DNA from: Peptococcaceae bacterium BICA1-7
Lineage (GTDB): Bacteria > Bacillota > Desulfotomaculia > Desulfotomaculales > Desulfocucumaceae
Assembly (NCBI GenBank): GCA_000802095.1
Contig: JUEB01000014.1
Span: 1 to 64,000, forward strand
Direction: 5' to 3'
DNA length: 64,000 nt
Position 1 is the first letter of the stretch. The number at the start of each line of letters is the position of its first letter. The notes beneath the pieces are model-generated. The model did no database searches, was not told the origin of the DNA, and was given only the letters and a program-made list of their open reading frames with translations. Of the stretch, positions 39,119 to 46,796 are shown piece after piece. The position numbers and the translations under genes were made by a program.

Positions 39119-39280
39119 CGGTCGGATGCAGGAGACAGAAGACAGAAGACAGAATATCCGGGTATTCTTTATATGTTAACTAATACTGCGGGGTTTGGGT
39201 AGTATAATCCCAGATTAAAGCATGTAAAAGTTCTGTCTCCCGACCCGAAGTAATACCGTTTAGCAGTCTCCTGTCTCCTC
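39119..39280. repeat. heptamer-armed inverted repeat G2 (GACAGAA/GACAGGA units)
   Basis: Starts GCGGTCGGATGCAGGAGACA, sharing its first nine bases with element H. The left arm continues with GACAGAAGACAGAAGACAG. Inverse arms are TTCTGTCTCCCGACC (39230-39244) and GTCTCCTGTCTCCTC (39265-39279). The core AATATCCGGGTATTCTTTATA is close to that of G1. It fills the purA-tRNA gap. Confidence 0.75.
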
Positions 39281-39316
39281 GCCGCCTGCAGGGCGGATAT
39301 TTACAGATTTAGGTGG

Positions 39317-39346
39317 TTGACATCCTTATTGTAAATAGTGTATCAT
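39317..39346 (+). promoter_or_regulatory. promoter of the tRNA-Lys/tRNA-Glu unit
   Basis: TTGACA (39317-39322), 18-base spacer, TATCAT (39341-39346), about 45 bases before tRNA-Lys. Confidence 0.65.
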
Positions 39347-39389
39347 TACTATCGTTGACTCGTAAAAATGATATAAGGATTTGACGTAA

Positions 39390-39465
39390 GAGCCATTAGC
39401 TCAGTTGGTAGAGCACCTGACTTTTAATCAGGGTGTCCGGCGTTCGAGTCGCCGATGGCTCACCA
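39390..39465 (+). tRNA. tRNA-Lys (anticodon UUU)
   Basis: A complete cloverleaf: acceptor GAGCCAT/ATGGCTC, D arm TAGCTCAGTTGGTAGAGC, anticodon stem CTGAC-TTTTAAT-C(A)G with anticodon TTT, T arm CCGGCGTTCGAGTCGCCG, and CCA encoded in the DNA. Confidence 0.97.
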
Positions 39466-39541
39466 GGCCCCTTGGTCAAGCGGTCTAAGACACCGCCCTT
39501 TCACGGCGGTAACACGGGTTCGAATCCCGTAGGGGTCACCA
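39466..39541 (+). tRNA. tRNA-Glu (anticodon UUC)
   Basis: It begins directly after the CCA of tRNA-Lys. The acceptor is GGCCCCT/AGGGGTC (with one G-U pair). The anticodon stem CCGCC-CTTTCAC-GGCGG gives anticodon TTC. The T arm is ACGGGTTCGAATCCCGT, with encoded CCA. Confidence 0.96.
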
Positions 39542-39543
39542 GC

Positions 39544-39578
39544 AAGCCCTGTGATGCAAAATCACAGGGCTTTTTTAA
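39544..39578 (+). terminator. terminator of the tRNA unit
   Basis: Stem AAGCCCTGTGAT-gcaaa-ATCACAGGGCTT followed by TTTTAA, directly after tRNA-Glu. Confidence 0.88.
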
Positions 39579-39632
39579 TTGCCATTTATGGTATGGACCA
39601 TAAGAAACAGGGGTTTTCTCACGACAGCCTGC

Positions 39633-40718
39633 TTAAGACTCTGTCCTAGATGGGGCCTCCACAGGTCGTGAAGCTCGAACTAAGTTTCCCCAGGGCTCAC
39701 TTATATTCAGTGACAGCTTTTCCGCTGAGCAGACTTTCATATACATGGGATCGGGATTCTCTTTCAGGAGCTTTTCCCATGCCTTTTGCGCCTTTTTCTT
39801 TTTGCCGGCGCGGTGGTATGCCACTCCCAGGTCATACAGCATCTGGTGGTAGCAGCTCTCCGAAAAAATGCTGCTGTCTCTATTGTATACAGTGATTAAA
39901 TATTGGAAATCCTTTATGCCCTTATGGGTCAGGTGGGATAGATGCTCCGGCAGGGAGAAAAGTATATATGCACGCAGTAGGCGTATTTTGTGGTTTTCCG
40001 GATCCCGGCTTACAGCGCGGTTTAACAGACTAAGTCCCATTATGGTATTTTCAAAAATAACTTTGGAGTCTGTGGAATCCCTGCCTGTCAGGGCAAGACA
40101 GCTTGCGTAATAGGCCTGGGCGATATTATTCGAGGGATGGTCTTCGACGGCTTTTTGCCAGAATGCTAAAGCATTTTCAGCGATGCTTTCCGCCAGAGCC
40201 AGGCCTTGCAGTCCGGATTCCTTACTGCTGCTTATTTGCTCTGCTGTGCCATTTAATGAAGTGCTGTTTTCAGACGGGTCAGGTGCGGGGAAGTCTTCCT
40301 GTTCCAGGTTGTTATGAGGCTCTGCTTCTGTTATTTCACCCTGCAGCCTTTGGGTCTCCACTACAGCCTCTTTGTCCCCGTCAGCGTCCTGCCTGTTCTG
40401 CAGGGTGTCCTTTTCCGGAAGGTCTTTCCACGGACTGCCGCTGCCATTACTTTCGCCGGTGTTCTTTATATCGCTGGCGGGTACTTCAGACAGAGCCTTT
40501 ACCCTAACCGGGGGCTCCACCTGTTGAGGAGTAATACTATCTACGGGCACCAATATAGGAAACATATTTACCAGTGAACTGTAGCTAGTCTTTATCGGAA
40601 GGCAATCTTCCATTGAACCACAGCTATTTTCCAATTTTTTTAAAGGACGGCTGCTTTCGAAGCTCTTGACAGCCTCAATGATAGGGGGCTTAATTATCTT
40701 CATCGGGAGTTCAGACAT
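39633..40718 (-). CDS. TPR-like repeat protein, unknown function
   Basis: A 361-residue protein without a signal peptide or membrane segment. The N-terminal third (MSELPMKIIKPPIIEAVKSF..., about 1-85) has no recognised domain; about 85-180 is a polar, low-complexity linker rich in Glu, Asn and Ser. The C-terminal half (about 185-340) contains helical TPR-like units such as AEDH/ENPD-spaced repeats, clearest in MLYDLGVAYHRAGKKKKAQKAWEKLLKENP. ATG at 40718 has AAAGGAGG upstream; an in-frame start at 40766 is less likely. It follows the Cys-rich gene on the same strand across a terminator. I infer a scaffold or assembly role, perhaps with its neighbour, but there is no direct evidence. Confidence 0.7.
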   Translation of the reverse strand: MSELPMKIIKPPIIEAVKSFESSRPLKKLENSCGSMEDCLPIKTSYSSLVNMFPILVPVDSITPQQVEPPVRVKALSEVPASDIKNTGESNGSGSPWKDLPEKDTLQNRQDADGDKEAVVETQRLQGEITEAEPHNNLEQEDFPAPDPSENSTSLNGTAEQISSSKESGLQGLALAESIAENALAFWQKAVEDHPSNNIAQAYYASCLALTGRDSTDSKVIFENTIMGLSLLNRAVSRDPENHKIRLLRAYILFSLPEHLSHLTHKGIKDFQYLITVYNRDSSIFSESCYHQMLYDLGVAYHRAGKKKKAQKAWEKLLKENPDPMYMKVCSAEKLSLNISEPWGNLVRASRPVEAPSRTES

Positions 40719-40864
40719 TAAAAAACCTCCTTTGCGGTGGTAAAAAAAGTTTTTGTGGGCCTTCACCGCTGTTGTACATTCTATGGGAAATATTTTCCCC
40801 TGGTGATTGTCTCCTGGCAGCAGTGGAAAAGTATATATGAAAGTCCCCGCAAAAGACGAAAAAG

Positions 40865-40896
40865 ACAGGCAGCCCTATTAGTAGATGGCTGCCTGT
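40865..40896 (-). terminator. terminator after the Cys-rich protein gene (minus strand)
   Basis: Stem ACAGGCAGCC / GGCTGCCTGT; in the minus direction it is followed by GTCTTTTTCGTCTTTT. It separates the Cys-rich gene from the TPR gene. Confidence 0.75.
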
Positions 40897-40928
40897 GCGA
40901 TTTAAATAATTTGCCGTGTTTTTTTCTT

Positions 40929-41642
40929 TTAGATGACCGGATCTGTGATAACCTGGGGAGGAGGGCACTGGTCGCAGTTATACGGGCTGGTCAGCTCGTC
41001 GTCCACGCAGAACTCGAAGCACACCGTGGGCGTGGTAAAGGTGGGGCAGCCCGGTGAGGTGGGCGGAGTGGGCATGGGCGGTGTGCAGGAAGGCTCGTCG
41101 GGAGCGCACTCCAGTTGGCACACTATGGCGTTGCGGCTCTCGAAGCAGCCGAACTGCTTTTCAACCCTAAAGACTGCTGTAAGCACTCCGTTGACGGTAG
41201 TGATGGTGGCGCTGTACACCCTGGGGAATTCCACTACAAAGGCCTCATTGTTGATTATCGGCCCAAAGCACATAACATTGGGCACATCAAATATGGGAAT
41301 CTGCAGGGGCAGACTTGTTACCACCTTGGTGATGACCCCGATGGGCAGACCGTTGATATCAACCAGTATGGCCACTATGGTGTAGCTTACCAGCACCCGG
41401 CAGCAGCCGTTTGTAGTACCATCAAGAACTATGGAAAAATTTGTTATTGTCGGTAGCCCCTGCAGGCAGGCCCCGGGAGGAATGGCCGTGGGTGTTGTCG
41501 ACCCAAAGGGAATGAAAGTTGTTGAGTAGTGAATGTCATGGTAGCACTTTGCACCCCAGCGGCATACCACTTCTTTTACGGAAGGGACGCAGACTGTGCC
41601 GGGAAGGGGCTGCCTGTTTTGAATCAGTACACTGTTCTCCAT
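40929..41642 (-). CDS. cysteine-rich protein, unknown function (possible spore or surface protein)
   Basis: A 237-residue protein with about 16 cysteines, no signal peptide and no membrane segment. The N-terminal motif is VCVPSVKEVVCRWGAKCYHD. A beta-rich middle (about 60-165: NFSIVLDGTTNGCCRVLVSY, AILVDINGLPIGVITKVV) follows. The tail is rich in Pro, Thr and Cys and ends PPPQVITDPVI. ATG at 41642 has GAGAGG seven bases upstream; a longer frame to 41738 is open but lacks good spacing. Lack of an export signal with many cysteines is typical of spore coat or exosporium proteins assembled in the mother cell. The upstream region has CATAATATG, loosely like a sporulation -10 box. This is inference; I do not recognise the family. 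Confidence 0.65.
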   Translation of the reverse strand: MENSVLIQNRQPLPGTVCVPSVKEVVCRWGAKCYHDIHYSTTFIPFGSTTPTAIPPGACLQGLPTITNFSIVLDGTTNGCCRVLVSYTIVAILVDINGLPIGVITKVVTSLPLQIPIFDVPNVMCFGPIINNEAFVVEFPRVYSATITTVNGVLTAVFRVEKQFGCFESRNAIVCQLECAPDEPSCTPPMPTPPTSPGCPTFTTPTVCFEFCVDDELTSPYNCDQCPPPQVITDPVI

Positions 41643-41824
41643 TTTTATACCTCTCTTCGATATTTTTGGGTAAAACTTTGTAAACATCCCTCCTTTAACC
41701 ATTAGTAATATTTGAGGATTATTTTTTCCTGGTTTCATATTATGGGAGGGTGTGGTGTTTTGCTACTGTCTTTACCAATAGAGGTATATTTTTAAAACAA
41801 AAGTAATTGTAGGCAAAAAGAAAA

Positions 41825-41857
41825 TGGCACCATTGATGACTTAACATCAAGGTGCCT
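41825..41857 (-). terminator. terminator after the CAP-domain gene (minus strand)
   Basis: Stem GGCACC(A)TTGATG-acttaa-CATCAA(G)GTGCC; in the minus direction it is followed by ATTTTCTTTTTG. Confidence 0.82.
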
Positions 41858-41887
41858 TAAAATTTTTCCAGCTGACTGATTATATGG

Positions 41888-43057
41888 TTATTTGCCCGCG
41901 AAGTGCTCCACTATAACCCTGCCCCAGGAGCTGCCGTTTACCACACCCACGCCTACATGGGTATAGGTAGGATACAGTATATTACGGCGGTGGCCGTCAC
42001 TGTTCATAAAGTTTTTGTGGGCTTCCGGAACCGAACTTGCAAAGGCGATGTTCTCAGCCCCTAAAATGGTGTAACCCTTAATCCCTGCCCTGACCATCTG
42101 CTCGTAGGGTGTGCCAAGGGTGGGCGAGGTATGAGAAAAGTAGTTGTTTACAGCCATGTCCGTGGCCTTGGCCCGGGCAGTTCCCACCAGTTGCATGTCC
42201 ACCTGTAGCGGCTGAAGCCCGCGGCTGGTCCGCTCCTGGTTGATAAGGTTCACAAGCTGTTGCTCCTCGGCTGTCAGGCCAGAAGGAGTCGGGGTCGGAG
42301 TCGGGGTCGGAGTCGGAGCCGGAGTCGGGGTCGGAGTCGGAGTCGGGGTCGGAGTCGGAGTCGGAGTCGGAGCCGGAGTCGGAGCCGGGGTCGACCCACG
42401 ATTGGCGTAAGCCATAACAAGTGCGGCATAGGTGTTGTTGTCTACTTTACCGGTCACCGGCAAATTGTGGTCCCGTTGAAAGGCGCTTACCGCATTGGCG
42501 GTGTTCTGGTCATAGGTGTTATCAACTTTGCCTACGTTATAGCCAAGGGCTGTTAGTTCTTTTTCAATATTATTTACTGTAGTGGACACCATTCCTACCT
42601 GTCCATAAATGGTGACTTTTGAGGGAGCCGGTGCCGGAGTCGGAGTCGGGGTCGGAGTCGGAGCCGGTGCCGGAGTCGGAGCCGGTGCCGGAGTCGGAGT
42701 CGGGGTCGGAGCCGGAGTCGGAGCCGGGGTCGGAGCCGGAGAACTTCCGCGGTTGGCGTAGGCTAATACGATAGCCCGGTAAGTTGTGTCATTCACAACT
42801 CCGGTTACAGGAAGGTTTTGCTTTTGCTGAAATGTTTTAACCGCCGCCTCAGTGTATCCGTCGTATTTATAGTCCACTGTGCCCACGCTATAGCCCAGCG
42901 CGGTCAGCATCTTTTCAATATTGCTCACTGTATAGGTAACGGTACCCACTTTTCCATATATGGTTTCGGCAAAGGCCTCAGAGAGGGGAAATGCCATCAG
43001 TACCAGAAATGCGGCCAGGGTGGCCACAGCAGTCTTAAGCTTATGAATCCGCATCAT
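41888..43057 (-). CDS. secreted peptidoglycan-binding CAP-domain protein
   Basis: A 389-residue exported protein. The signal peptide is residues 1-30 (cleavage after AFA). Two nearly identical peptidoglycan-binding modules (about 32-102 and 148-218) share YGxVGxV, IEKxLTALGY and NLPVTG. A C-terminal CAP/SCP-like domain (about 262-389, [49 protein letters not shown]) is of the YkwD type. Pro-Thr/Ala-Pro linkers of about 40 residues each separate the three domains. Such proteins bind the cell wall or spore cortex; CAP function in bacteria is not settled. The start has AAAAGGAGG upstream. Confidence 0.9.
   Translation of the reverse strand: MMRIHKLKTAVATLAAFLVLMAFPLSEAFAETIYGKVGTVTYTVSNIEKMLTALGYSVGTVDYKYDGYTEAAVKTFQQKQNLPVTGVVNDTTYRAIVLAYANRGSSPAPTPAPTPAPTPTPTPAPAPTPAPAPTPTPTPTPAPAPSKVTIYGQVGMVSTTVNNIEKELTALGYNVGKVDNTYDQNTANAVSAFQRDHNLPVTGKVDNNTYAALVMAYANRGSTPAPTPAPTPTPTPTPTPTPTPTPAPTPTPTPTPTPSGLTAEEQQLVNLINQERTSRGLQPLQVDMQLVGTARAKATDMAVNNYFSHTSPTLGTPYEQMVRAGIKGYTILGAENIAFASSVPEAHKNFMNSDGHRRNILYPTYTHVGVGVVNGSSWGRVIVEHFAGK
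42284..42392 (-). repeat. hexanucleotide-based low-complexity tract, second linker of the CAP protein
   Basis: Imperfect six-base units (GTCGGA/GTCGGG/GCCGGA on the plus strand) encode an alternating Thr-Pro/Ala-Pro linker. A similar tract encodes the first linker. The codon-level repeat is prone to slippage, so linker length is probably variable between strains. Confidence 0.85.
42629..42740 (-). repeat. hexanucleotide-based low-complexity tract, first linker of the CAP protein
   Basis: As for the tract at 42284: imperfect GTCGGA/GCCGGA/GCCGGT units encoding the Ala-Pro/Thr-Pro linker between the two peptidoglycan-binding modules. Confidence 0.85.
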
Positions 43058-43344
43058 TCGTTATTTCCTCCTTTTAATGCTTGTCCACTTACGGATCCTG
43101 TTAGTTCACATCACCTGCCCTTCTAATTAATATAAAAAAGCTCCTTTCGGTGCATCAAAATGCAGGAAAAAGAAGCTTTTCCTTAGTCCTTTTCAGGCAA
43201 CTCTTCCCCGAAGGGAAAGATGTTATTATCTTAGCAGATAATAAGACACAATTCTACTGCCAAAATTATACTGTAGCCTTCAAAACGAAATGGGTAACTC
43301 TAAAAACCCAAATACGCTTTAGTGATTACGCCGCTTAAAAAGGC
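43058..43344 (-). other. upstream region of the CAP gene with several hairpins
   Basis: About 290 bases between the selenoprotein-like gene and the CAP gene, with no open frame of note. Read on the minus strand it contains TTATTATCT-gct-AGATAATAA (about 43220-43243), a GGGAA/TTCCC hairpin (about 43200-43217), and a terminator-like hairpin AAAAGCTTC...GGAGCTTTTTT (about 43135-43185) with an inner TGCAT/ATGCA stem. The order of hairpins followed by a T-run would fit a regulated leader, but I match it to no known riboswitch. Confidence 0.35.
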
Positions 43345-43367
43345 AATGCCGCCAAACAGGCGGCTTT
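43345..43367 (-). terminator. terminator after the selenoprotein-like gene (minus strand)
   Basis: Stem GCCGCC-tgttt-GGCGGC. In the minus direction it starts within two bases of the TAA stop and is followed by ATTGCCTTTTT. Confidence 0.75.
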
Positions 43368-43651
43368 TATCTTCTCCTTTGGGCTAAAAGCCGGGGAGGA
43401 GCGGACTTACTGGTTTTGAGGTGCAGTACCAGGTTGGGCGGGTCCTTAGGAAAGCTTTTGACTACATATATTACTATATCTTCCCTGGTGTGAATATCAT
43501 ATTTTTCCTTATCAACAGGCTCACCCACGCTCACGGCGGGGGAAATTCTAATACGTCCTCCTCAGCCACGGCAATGATCCTGGTCAATGGTTATGCACCG
43601 GGCATGGGCTTTGGCAAAAACCCAGGCATCCTCATTGAAAATTATAGTCAA
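43367..43651 (-). CDS. probable selenoprotein, HesB-like 'CC/Se motif' family, with in-frame UGA
   Basis: A 94-codon gene seen only if one TGA is read through. TTG at 43651 has AAAGGAG about eight bases upstream. Codons 1-29 read MTIIFNEDAWVFAKAHARCI then TIDQDHCRG. Codon 30 is TGA (43564-43562). The same frame then stays open for 64 codons, GGRIRISPAVSVGEPVDKEK then YDIHTREDIVIYVVKSF and on, to TAA at 43367, followed at once by a terminator. The layout (short strand-helix start, C-x-x-U-G-G, then P-x-V-x-x-G-x-P-x-D-x-x-x-Y and a D-x-I-x-V-Y-V strand) matches my memory of the HesB-like CC/Se motif (seleno)proteins, where U alternates with Cys. A hairpin able to serve as SECIS could form just after the UGA (GGAGGA/TCCCCC, or CCCGC/GTGGG further on). 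Alternatives are a nonsense-mutated pseudogene or sequencing error. Function unknown, presumably thiol/selenol redox or metal-related. Sel genes are not in the window. Confidence 0.72.
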
Positions 43652-43794
43652 TAGAAGCACTCCTTTCTGTCAGCCGTTTTTTGCCAATATATGTTTTAAT
43701 AACCATATTTGTTACCCGGGTGCGTTGTAGCATCAGGACGGCGCTGCTCATATAATGAATTACATTTTATGAAAATTATGTTAGGAATGATTTG

Positions 43795-44511
43795 ATGCCT
43801 TTGGTCAGTGTGGTTATCCCTACCTTTAACCGGGCCGGAATGCTGGAGAAGGCGGTTCAGAGCGTTCTGACCCAGACATTTAAAGACATTGAGCTCATTG
43901 TGGTGGATGACGGGTCTGGCGACAGGACTTACGAGATAATGGAAAAGTACCGGGGGCAGTTAAAATATTTTTTCAAGAAAAACGGGGGAGTGGCCAGTGC
44001 CAGGAATTATGGTTTGGAAATGGCCTCCGGAGAGCTGATCGCCTGGCTGGATGACGATGATTTTTTTTTCCCGGGGAAGATTGGAAAGCAGGTGGAATGT
44101 TTTATAAGAAACCCGTGGGCGGGCCTGGTTTATACCGGTCATATGACGGTTGACAGCACCTCCTTCAGGGAAAGGAAGTCCTATTATGTACCCCCTTATT
44201 ACAGGGACTGCCGTTCAAACAGGGATGCCCTTATGGGCCGTTGCTTTTTTGCCAATAGCACTGTGATGATGAAGAGAGTGTGCTTTGATCTTGCCGGAAG
44301 GTTTGATGAGGGGCTCAGCCACACTGTTGACTATGACATGTGGCTTAAGGTGGCAGCCTTCTATCGTTTCGCCTGCGTGCCGGAAGTGCTGGCGGGCTAT
44401 CGCTGGCACGGCCGGCAGATATCGATGCACAGGGATGGTAATATACTGCCGGAACTAATAAAAAAGGCCCGGGAGCTTTACCGGCTACACCCCTGCGGGG
44501 AGGTGGGATAA
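43795..44511 (+). CDS. glycosyltransferase family 2
   Basis: A 238-residue GT-A fold transferase using a nucleotide sugar. Motifs: VSVVIPTFNRAGMLEKAVQS, IELIVVDDGSGDRTYEI, the metal-binding DDDD in ELIAWLDDDDFFFPGK (about 82-97), and the acceptor-side region with FDEGLSHTVDYDMWLKVA. ATG at 43795 follows AGGA; a TTG one codon earlier is also open. It begins a run of plus-strand sugar genes with tight spacing (stop and next ATG are adjacent). Confidence 0.92.
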   Translation: MPLVSVVIPTFNRAGMLEKAVQSVLTQTFKDIELIVVDDGSGDRTYEIMEKYRGQLKYFFKKNGGVASARNYGLEMASGELIAWLDDDDFFFPGKIGKQVECFIRNPWAGLVYTGHMTVDSTSFRERKSYYVPPYYRDCRSNRDALMGRCFFANSTVMMKRVCFDLAGRFDEGLSHTVDYDMWLKVAAFYRFACVPEVLAGYRWHGRQISMHRDGNILPELIKKARELYRLHPCGEVG

Positions 44512-45390
44512 ATGTCCGGCCTGCTGGCATCAGTAATAATACCTGCCAAGAATGAAGGGGCCAATGTTTTAAATACTTTAAACTCCATGCTGGGAGTCAA
44601 AAACCAGACCCCTTACGAGATTATTGTTATAGACGACGGATCGGAAGATGGTTGCTGCCGTTTCCTGGGGGAAACGTACGGGGATCAGGAAGTAAAGCTT
44701 ATCACCACACCGGGACTGGGATCGGCCAAGGCCAGAAACCTTGGGGCCTCAAAGGCCCTGGGCAGTGTCTACATATTCTGTGACGCACATATTTTTGTGG
44801 AGGACCACTGGATAGACAGAGTTTTGCAGCCTATTCTGGAGGAAAGGGTAGAGGCAGCCTGTCCCGGTATAGCCCCCCATGACAGGCCCCATGATGTGGC
44901 CGGGGGATTTACCTGGAACGAGGAGTTAAGGTTTACCTGGCTCCCAAGGCCGCCCAGGCTTTCGCCCTCTCCACTTCTGCCCGGTGGCTGCCTGGCTGTA
45001 AGGGCGGAAGTATTCTGGAAGGTGGGGGGCTTCGACAGGGGCTTTATAATCTGGGGCCGGGAGGATGAGGAAATATCCCTCAAGATGTGGCTTTTTGGCT
45101 ACCGTCTGGGGGTCTGCCCGGATGCCAGGATACTGCATATATTCCGGGAGAGACATCCGTACACGGTGACCTGGGAGCATGTTGACTACAACCTGCTTCG
45201 CATGGCCTACAGCCACTTTAAAAATGAAAGGATAGCCAGGGTTTTGGAGCTTATAAAGAACCATCCCGGCAGTAACAGGGTGGAGAGGATGATCATGGAG
45301 AGTGACACCTTTGTACAGAGGCAGGAGTATTTGAAAAAGAGAAAAAGGGACGATGACTGGTTTTTTAAAAGATTCAGGATACCTTTCTAA
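44512..45390 (+). CDS. glycosyltransferase family 2 (GalNAc-transferase-like C-terminus)
   Basis: A 292-residue GT-A transferase. N-terminal motifs ASVIIPAKNEGANVLNTL and YEIIVIDDGSEDG are followed by the metal site FCDAHIFVEDHW (a D-x-H rather than D-x-D, as in eukaryotic polypeptide GalNAc-transferases). The later GGFDRGFIIWGREDEEISLKMWLFG (about 168-192) is the Gal/GalNAc-transferase motif. Start ATG directly follows the previous stop. The acceptor could be protein or glycan; the sequence does not tell. Confidence 0.9.
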   Translation: MSGLLASVIIPAKNEGANVLNTLNSMLGVKNQTPYEIIVIDDGSEDGCCRFLGETYGDQEVKLITTPGLGSAKARNLGASKALGSVYIFCDAHIFVEDHWIDRVLQPILEERVEAACPGIAPHDRPHDVAGGFTWNEELRFTWLPRPPRLSPSPLLPGGCLAVRAEVFWKVGGFDRGFIIWGREDEEISLKMWLFGYRLGVCPDARILHIFRERHPYTVTWEHVDYNLLRMAYSHFKNERIARVLELIKNHPGSNRVERMIMESDTFVQRQEYLKKRKRDDDWFFKRFRIPF

Positions 45391-45413
45391 AAGTATGACA
45401 AGGCGGTGCCTAT

Positions 45414-46796
45414 ATGACTGACCAAAATAAAAAAAAGGTGGCTGTGATAGGGCTGGGCTACGTCGGGCTAAGTCTGGCCGCAGCCATGTCCCGCAGGGGG
45501 GCCCGGGTTTATGGGATAGACCGGAGTGAAGATGTTGTAAGAAGTGTCAGAGCAGGGCTATGCCCCATCAGGGAGCCCGGCATGGATGATCTGATCCGGG
45601 AGGAAACAACCTCAGGAAGGCTTAGCGCCCACAGGGAGGCAGCCCTGGCAGGGGAGGCCGATGTGATTATAATGGCGGTGGGGACTCCCCTTGACGGCGG
45701 TTACCGGCCGGATATGCGGCAGCTGGAGGAAGCTGCCGGGGATATTTGCCCCTTTTTAAGGAAAGGGCAGACATTGATACTGAAAAGCACCGTTCCTCCC
45801 GGCACCACCAGGGAGGTTGCCAGGCTGCTGGCCGAAGGCACCGGCCTGGTGCCCGGGAAGGATATTTATATGGCCTGCTGCCCGGAGAGGCTGGCCGAGG
45901 GGAGAATTATAAAGGACCTGGAAACCATCCCTGTGGTGGTGGGGGGACTGACCCCCAAAGACACCGAAGAGGCGGCCTCTTTCTGGTCCGGACTGGGCTG
46001 GGAGGTTATTAAGGTGTCCGGCCCGGAGGAGGCTGAAATGACCAAGCTGGCCGACAACCTCTGGATCGATTTGAACATAGCCCTGGCCAACGAGCTGTGC
46101 ATGCTTTGCCACTCCATGGGGGTGGATGTTCTGGAGGTTATTAACGGGGCCAATACCCTGCCCAAGGGAATGGGAAAGGTGAATATACTTTTTCCCGGCC
46201 CCGGGGTGGGGGGCAGCTGCCTGGTAAAGGACCCCTGGTTTACGCATAACATGGGTGTCAGACATGGTTTATCCCTGCGGCTTCCCTCGTCGGGGAGGCT
46301 CATCAACGAAGGGATGCCCGGCTTTATAGTCAGGGTAACTGAAGAAAAGCTGGGAGCCCGGGGTATAGGGCTCAAGGGTAGCCCTGTATGTGTTATGGGC
46401 CTTTCCTTCAAGCAGAATACTGGAGACACCCGTTTTTCACCATCGCTGCCCCTGATCAGAATGCTTTCATCCCGGGGAGCCCAGGTGCGGGTTTTTGACC
46501 CCTGGGTGCCGGCCCATTTGGCCGGTGAGCTGGTGGAAGGGAGGGCGCGGGTGGAAACTGATCTCCGGCAGGCAGTCACGGGCTGCCGGGCTGTGATTTT
46601 TATGGTTGGCCACGAGGACTTTCCAAGGGCTCCGGGGTTTTGGAAAAAACTGCTGGAGGAGGACTGCCTGCTGGTGGACGGCAGGTATATTTTTAAGGGG
46701 GCCGAAATGATGGGGGCCGGACTGAACTACCTGGCGCCGGGCAGGAAAATTCTGCGGGTGTCCTGCGAGGAGAATAGTTTATGCAGAGAGTTTTAG
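45414..46796 (+). CDS. nucleotide-sugar dehydrogenase (UDP-ManNAcA/UDP-glucose dehydrogenase family)
   Basis: A 460-residue NAD-dependent four-electron dehydrogenase making a uronic-acid nucleotide sugar. The Rossmann start is VAVIGLGYVGLSLAAAM. KSTVPPGTTREVARLL and the segment CCPERLAEGRI are characteristic of WecC-like enzymes. The catalytic Cys is in GPGVGGSCLVKDPWFTHN (about 263-280). The C-terminal sugar-binding domain includes MGLSFKQNTGDTRFSPSL. ATG at 45414 follows AAGGCGGTG. It would supply the GT cluster with acidic sugar. The 3' end overlaps the next gene by 16 bases. Confidence 0.92.
   Translation: MTDQNKKKVAVIGLGYVGLSLAAAMSRRGARVYGIDRSEDVVRSVRAGLCPIREPGMDDLIREETTSGRLSAHREAALAGEADVIIMAVGTPLDGGYRPDMRQLEEAAGDICPFLRKGQTLILKSTVPPGTTREVARLLAEGTGLVPGKDIYMACCPERLAEGRIIKDLETIPVVVGGLTPKDTEEAASFWSGLGWEVIKVSGPEEAEMTKLADNLWIDLNIALANELCMLCHSMGVDVLEVINGANTLPKGMGKVNILFPGPGVGGSCLVKDPWFTHNMGVRHGLSLRLPSSGRLINEGMPGFIVRVTEEKLGARGIGLKGSPVCVMGLSFKQNTGDTRFSPSLPLIRMLSSRGAQVRVFDPWVPAHLAGELVEGRARVETDLRQAVTGCRAVIFMVGHEDFPRAPGFWKKLLEEDCLLVDGRYIFKGAEMMGAGLNYLAPGRKILRVSCEENSLCREF

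Noticed and set aside
42260-42760. Repeat tracts considered as a CRISPR array or satellite
   Set aside because: Units are six bases without spacers and encode an in-frame Pro-Thr linker of a secreted protein.
43421-43654. 77-codon plus-strand frame
   Set aside because: It is the antisense of the selenoprotein-like gene, which has a better ribosome binding site, terminator and family resemblance.
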